Part shown: positions 60,373 to 64,000 of the stretch, one piece after another | Numbering within the stretch: position 1 is the stretch's first letter | How the letters are laid out: the number at the start of each line of letters is the position of its first letter | NCBI GenBank assembly: GCA_030266105.1 | Contig: JAJDHH010000004.1 | Coordinates: 1-64,000 of the forward strand | DNA length: 64,000 nt | Direction of reading: 5' to 3' | Origin: Eubacteriales bacterium OttesenSCG-928-K08 | GTDB lineage: Bacteria; Bacillota; Clostridia; Christensenellales; CAG-138 | Program-made: the position numbers and the translations under genes | The notes under the pieces: generated by a model | Databases searched by the model: none | Seen by the model: only the letters and a program-made list of their open reading frames with translations | Told to the model about the DNA's origin: nothing

Positions 60373-61485
60373 TTGTACGCTCTAGAAAAATCAAAGCGTA
60401 ATACCCTTTTAATTTTTTTAATAACGCTTACAGCATATTTTTCTCTCCGGCTGCACCGCCTGCTCATGCACACGCAAAATCTGCAAATGAGCATATGGCT
60501 CGTTTCGGGGCTGATTTCGGTCATTTTTGTGATAAGCGCACTGTGCTTTAAGGGCGTGCTGCTGGGGTATATGATGTATCTTGGCGGGCTGTTTATCGCG
60601 ACGGATATAATCCGGGGAATAATCTGGCTTGTTTGCAGGCAAACGGTAGTCGCCCGCGCGTGGGACCGGCTTTATAGCGGCGGGCTTTTGCCGCTCATGC
60701 TCGCGTTTGCATTTTGCGTGTATGCTTATTATAACGCGAAAAAAATACGCATCACCAACTATTACATTCGTGAGGAGCAATTCACAAAAGCGCAGAATAA
60801 CCTTCGAATAGTCATGCTATCCGATATTCACCTGGGCGCGGGCGTAAAGCCCGGCTCGCTCGAAAAAATACTCGAGCGCGTGCAGCAGCAAAAGCCGGAC
60901 ATTGTGCTGCTTTGCGGCGATGTATATGAAGAAAACACAACGCCCGCGCAATACGATGCTTCGTTTAACGCATTCTCGCGCATCAGCGCAAGGTTAGGCA
61001 TTTATTATGTGCCGGGCAACCATGAGTATGGCGCTCAACAAAAAAACAAGCTCGATATTGAGCAGCTTGCGTGCAAGCTCAAAAACGTGGGTGTGACCAT
61101 GCTTCGCGATGCGGCAAAGCTAATCGACAACAGCTTTTATCTTGTCGGCAGGGATGATACTGCCGCGGGTGAACGCAAGCCGCTAAGCGCGCTCATGGAG
61201 GACATTGGCGCAAAGCTGCCTGTTGTGCTGATGGGCCACAGGCCCGTTGGCCTGAAGGAGGGCGAAGCGCAGGCTGTGCGCCTGCAGCTTTTTGGCCACA
61301 CGCATGCGGGCCAGCTTTTCCCCACGGGTAAGCTTAGGGAGCGCCTTGGCCGCTGCGAAATGCTTTATGGCCACCGTGTTTCCGGTTGCGGCAGCCACAC
61401 GATAGTCAGCTCCGGTGTGGGCACATGGGGTTTTTCAATGCGGATTGGCAGCCCATGCGAGATTGTTGTGGTAGATATGTATTGA
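60373..61485 (+). CDS. Membrane metallophosphoesterase
   Basis: 370 aa, TTG start; several TM, then VMLSDIHLGAG, LLCGDVYEENT, VPGNHEYGA, LFGHTHAGQLFP. Confidence 0.88.
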   Translation: MYALEKSKRNTLLIFLITLTAYFSLRLHRLLMHTQNLQMSIWLVSGLISVIFVISALCFKGVLLGYMMYLGGLFIATDIIRGIIWLVCRQTVVARAWDRLYSGGLLPLMLAFAFCVYAYYNAKKIRITNYYIREEQFTKAQNNLRIVMLSDIHLGAGVKPGSLEKILERVQQQKPDIVLLCGDVYEENTTPAQYDASFNAFSRISARLGIYYVPGNHEYGAQQKNKLDIEQLACKLKNVGVTMLRDAAKLIDNSFYLVGRDDTAAGERKPLSALMEDIGAKLPVVLMGHRPVGLKEGEAQAVRLQLFGHTHAGQLFPTGKLRERLGRCEMLYGHRVSGCGSHTIVSSGVGTWGFSMRIGSPCEIVVVDMY

Positions 61486-61490
61486 TGTTT

Positions 61491-61533
61491 AAAAAAAGTG
61501 AGGTGCGGCGGTTTTGCCGCACCTCACTTTTTT
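61491..61533 (+). terminator. Intrinsic terminator after metallophosphoesterase
   Basis: aaaaaaagtgaggtgcggc-ggtttt-gccgcacctcactttttt. Confidence 0.85.
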
Positions 61534-61560
61534 GAATTAACCACATTTTCTTGCAGCTAT

Positions 61561-61684
61561 GTTGCTTCTTGCCTCACTGGTCTTTCGCTTCGCTGCATTC
61601 GCGACGCCCCGCAGGGCTAGTGGCGAGGCCGTCTCCCGGCCGAGGCCCCACCGGGCGCGCTCAGCTCCGACTCCTGCACCCCCT
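61561..61684 (-). repeat. Family 1 element, left-half module (inverted)
   Basis: 61568-61596 is an exact inverted 29-nt match to 33612-33640; 61668-61683 an exact inverted 16-nt match to 33571-33586. Confidence 0.75.
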
Positions 61685-61747
61685 TGCATTATGGGAAGCA
61701 GAGAGATAGACTCTCACATTTTTAGGTGTGGGTGCTTTTTTTATGAC

Positions 61748-61816
61748 AGGGGGTGCAGGGGATCTCCCCTGCTATTAAATAAAATAAACTCTCGTCGGCG
61801 CTGTAAGCGCCGATAC
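61748..61816. repeat. Palindromic intergenic repeat, family 1 copy C (short form)
   Basis: gcaggggatctcccctgc hairpin, tattaaataaaataa, tcggcgc-tgtaa-gcgccgatac hairpin; 61766-61787 matches 33676-33697 exactly. Confidence 0.8.
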
Positions 61817-61823
61817 CTATGTT

Positions 61824-62597
61824 CTACAACAAATCTTTTACCTCAAGCATATTTTCCCAATAACGCTTTGGCATGTGCGTCATGCGGCACTTATGATTTG
61901 TGCGCGCTTCAATGGCAATCGTATTGTAAAACTGCTTCCAAAGCGCACGATAGCTTTGCTCTTCCTCAGAGGGCTCGCGTATATCCGCGTTTTCAAGCGA
62001 AACGATGCTCCAGTTGCGGTTTTCATAAATGAGCGCAGCGCCGTGCGTTTTATCGTAAATCATAAAATTCTCGTTGGAAAATCGGTTTATAAAATGTGTT
62101 TTTAGGAACGGAAGAATGTAGTTTTTAGGCGTGATTGTCGAAAAAAGGAAACCATCGTAATCCGAAAAACGAATAAAACCAAGCAGCAAATGCCGCTCCC
62201 CTAAAAGATGCTTTTCCGCCTTTATGAGCGGGTCAACAAGCGGATGGTGCCACATATCCGCCGCGTTTTTTCCATGCCGATATGCAAAAAGCAAAAAACG
62301 TAAAATCGCCATTTCTTTTTTTTCGAGGCAGCTTAAAAACACGGTTTCGATAAGCTCCATCGCGCGCGCAGATATTTTCTTTGGGATGGAGGCGCGCACG
62401 CGCTTTGCCTTTTCCATATCGGTTAAAATAAGGCGGCGCTCCAACAGCGATGGCGGAGCATCGGCTTCCGCCAAAATATCAAGCGGGATTTCCTTTTCAT
62501 AAACACTTTCATAAACGCAACAATATAACCCCGGCAGGCTGCCGTCGTATAAATATTCCACATTAACTGGGTTTGCTAAAGGCTTGCTTTGAGACAT
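61824..62597 (-). CDS. DUF4130/TIGR03915-type putative DNA repair protein
   Basis: 257 aa; VEYLYDGSLPGLYCCVYESV, DPLIKAEKHLLGERHLLLGFIRFSDYDGFLFSTITPKNYILPFLKTHF, HKCRMTHMPKRYWENMLE. Confidence 0.85.
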   Translation of the reverse strand: MSQSKPLANPVNVEYLYDGSLPGLYCCVYESVYEKEIPLDILAEADAPPSLLERRLILTDMEKAKRVRASIPKKISARAMELIETVFLSCLEKKEMAILRFLLFAYRHGKNAADMWHHPLVDPLIKAEKHLLGERHLLLGFIRFSDYDGFLFSTITPKNYILPFLKTHFINRFSNENFMIYDKTHGAALIYENRNWSIVSLENADIREPSEEEQSYRALWKQFYNTIAIEARTNHKCRMTHMPKRYWENMLEVKDLL

Positions 62598-63907
62598 AAC
62601 ACAGCCTCCTCCACGGCTTCATCCACCTGCTTAACATCCGAAGCACCGGGCAGCGCACGCCCCGAGGGGCCAAAAAGGCTGATCTGCTCCATGCCATGCT
62701 TAAAAACCCCCGGGTCGATAAGCGCGCGTAGCGTGGTTTCGCGGCCCATGTTTATGCCGCGCGGATGATCCTTTGTTGTGATAAAATACTGCGCGCGCTT
62801 TAGCACCACCCCCAACCGCTTGAGCGCGGGAAAATCGAGCCGCGCACTTCTTCGCACATGCACAATGCGCTGTGCGCTTTTTGGGCCAAGCCCGGGCACA
62901 CGAAGCAGCATTTCGTATGGGGCGCGGTTAACATCCACCGGGAAAAGATGCATGTTGTTGATTGCCCAGTTGCATTTAGGGTCGAGGTAGGGGTTAAAGT
63001 TGGGCGTGCTTTCGCTCAATATTTCACAGGCTTCGAATTTGTACTGCCGCATGAGAAAATCCGCCTGATAGAGCCGGTGCTCCCTCAAAAGCGGCGGGTT
63101 AGTGTCCACCGAGGGTAAAAGGCTATCCTGCACGGCGGGGATGTAGGCTGAGTAGAACACGCGCTTTAGCCCATAACCCTTATAAAGCCCTGACGCAAGG
63201 TTGATTATCTGATAGTCGCTTTCCGGGCTTGCGCCAATTATCATCTGCGTGGCCTGCCCTGCAGGCGCAAAGCGTGGCGCGTTTTTGTAAAGCGCAAGCT
63301 CCTGCTTGTTTTGTGTAAGGCCGGAGCTAATCTGCGCCATTGGTTTTAGTATGGCGCTTTTAGTCTTGCCGGGCGCAAGCAGCTTTAGGCTTTTTTCGCT
63401 GGGCATTTCGATGTTGATGCTCAGCCTGTCCGCCACCAGGCCTAAACGGCGCACAAGCTCGGGCGATGCGCCGGGTATTGTTTTTGCGTGAATGTAGCCC
63501 CAAAAATCGTATTTATAGCGCAGCAGTTCAAGCGCCTTTATCATGCGCTCCATGGTATAATCAGCATTTTTCATGACGCCGCTGGATAAAAACAGCCCTT
63601 CGATATAGTTACGGCGGTAAAATTGAATTGTGAGCTCGGCAAGCTCCTCAGGCGTGAACGCCGTGCGCTGAGTGTCGTTTGAGTTTCGGTTAACGCAATA
63701 TTTACAATCATGAATGCAATGGTTTGAAAGCAGCACCTTTAAAAGCGACACGCAGCGCCCATCCGCCGAAAAAGTGTGGCAGCAGCCTGCGGCAATTGTG
63801 CTGCCAAGGCCACGGCCGCCCGATTCCCTGTCCCCACCTGAGGAAGTGCAGGCGGCATCGTACTTTGCGCCATCGGCCAATATTGTGAGTTTTTGCATAA
63901 GATCCAT
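62576..63907 (-). CDS. Putative DNA modification/repair radical SAM protein (TIGR03916-type)
   Basis: 443 aa; radical SAM CIHDCKYC (CxxxCxxC), C-terminal helix-hairpin-helix LLRVPGLGPKSAQRIVHVRR; overlaps downstream gene by 22 nt. Confidence 0.87.
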   Translation of the reverse strand: MDLMQKLTILADGAKYDAACTSSGGDRESGGRGLGSTIAAGCCHTFSADGRCVSLLKVLLSNHCIHDCKYCVNRNSNDTQRTAFTPEELAELTIQFYRRNYIEGLFLSSGVMKNADYTMERMIKALELLRYKYDFWGYIHAKTIPGASPELVRRLGLVADRLSINIEMPSEKSLKLLAPGKTKSAILKPMAQISSGLTQNKQELALYKNAPRFAPAGQATQMIIGASPESDYQIINLASGLYKGYGLKRVFYSAYIPAVQDSLLPSVDTNPPLLREHRLYQADFLMRQYKFEACEILSESTPNFNPYLDPKCNWAINNMHLFPVDVNRAPYEMLLRVPGLGPKSAQRIVHVRRSARLDFPALKRLGVVLKRAQYFITTKDHPRGINMGRETTLRALIDPGVFKHGMEQISLFGPSGRALPGASDVKQVDEAVEEAVLCLKASL

Positions 63908-63943
63908 AAAGGTCGCCTTTCAGGTGCCAAAAATACGAGCACA

Positions 63944-63955
63944 GAACAAATGTTC
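63944..63955 (-). promoter_or_regulatory. LexA/SOS box
   Basis: GAACAAATGTTC matches the Gram-positive GAACNNNNGTTC LexA core, just downstream of a minus-strand TTTACT-16-TATACT promoter (63964-63991). Confidence 0.75.
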
Positions 63956-64000
63956 TTATACGTAGTATACCACAGCTTTTCCAAAAGTAAAGCCATAATC

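Overview
The window is a chromosomal segment that looks like a Firmicutes/Clostridia-type genome, with both strands densely coding. Main content, left to right: a TPTA-repeat lipoprotein; bipA/typA; an M23 peptidase; the ctsR-mcsA-mcsB-clpC stress operon with a consensus CtsR operator; a 10.5-kb ORF for a 3509-aa secreted repeat (DUF11/Cna-B-like) protein; an SmtB-like ArsR regulator; ygfK-ssnA behind a riboswitch-like leader; two tandem sortases plus a YesM-type kinase; AlaX, AEC transporter and nucleotidyltransferase genes; an E2-acyltransferase-like protein; a sugar-sensing three-gene signalling operon facing an ABC permease/M20/GHL6-like hydrolase/solute-binding operon; dapL; a GalM + HEAT + THUMP/methyltransferase fused ORF; thrC; a complete his cluster (ZGDCB / HAFIEK); a DUF975 protein; a metallophosphoesterase; and a DUF4130-type plus radical-SAM DNA repair pair behind a LexA/SOS-like box. 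The most interesting non-obvious signals are (i) two families of multi-hairpin intergenic repeats with covarying stems, one located at the start, middle and end of the his region and the other next to the stop codons of minus-strand genes, (ii) a promoter/aptamer-like/antiterminator/terminator leader upstream of ssnA, (iii) the unusual GalM-methyltransferase fusion, (iv) the giant repeat protein with no visible cell-wall anchor near two sortases, and (v) the SOS-box-preceded repair pair. No rRNA, tRNA, CRISPR array or transposase was recognised. All family calls come from reading the translated motifs; no database search was run.
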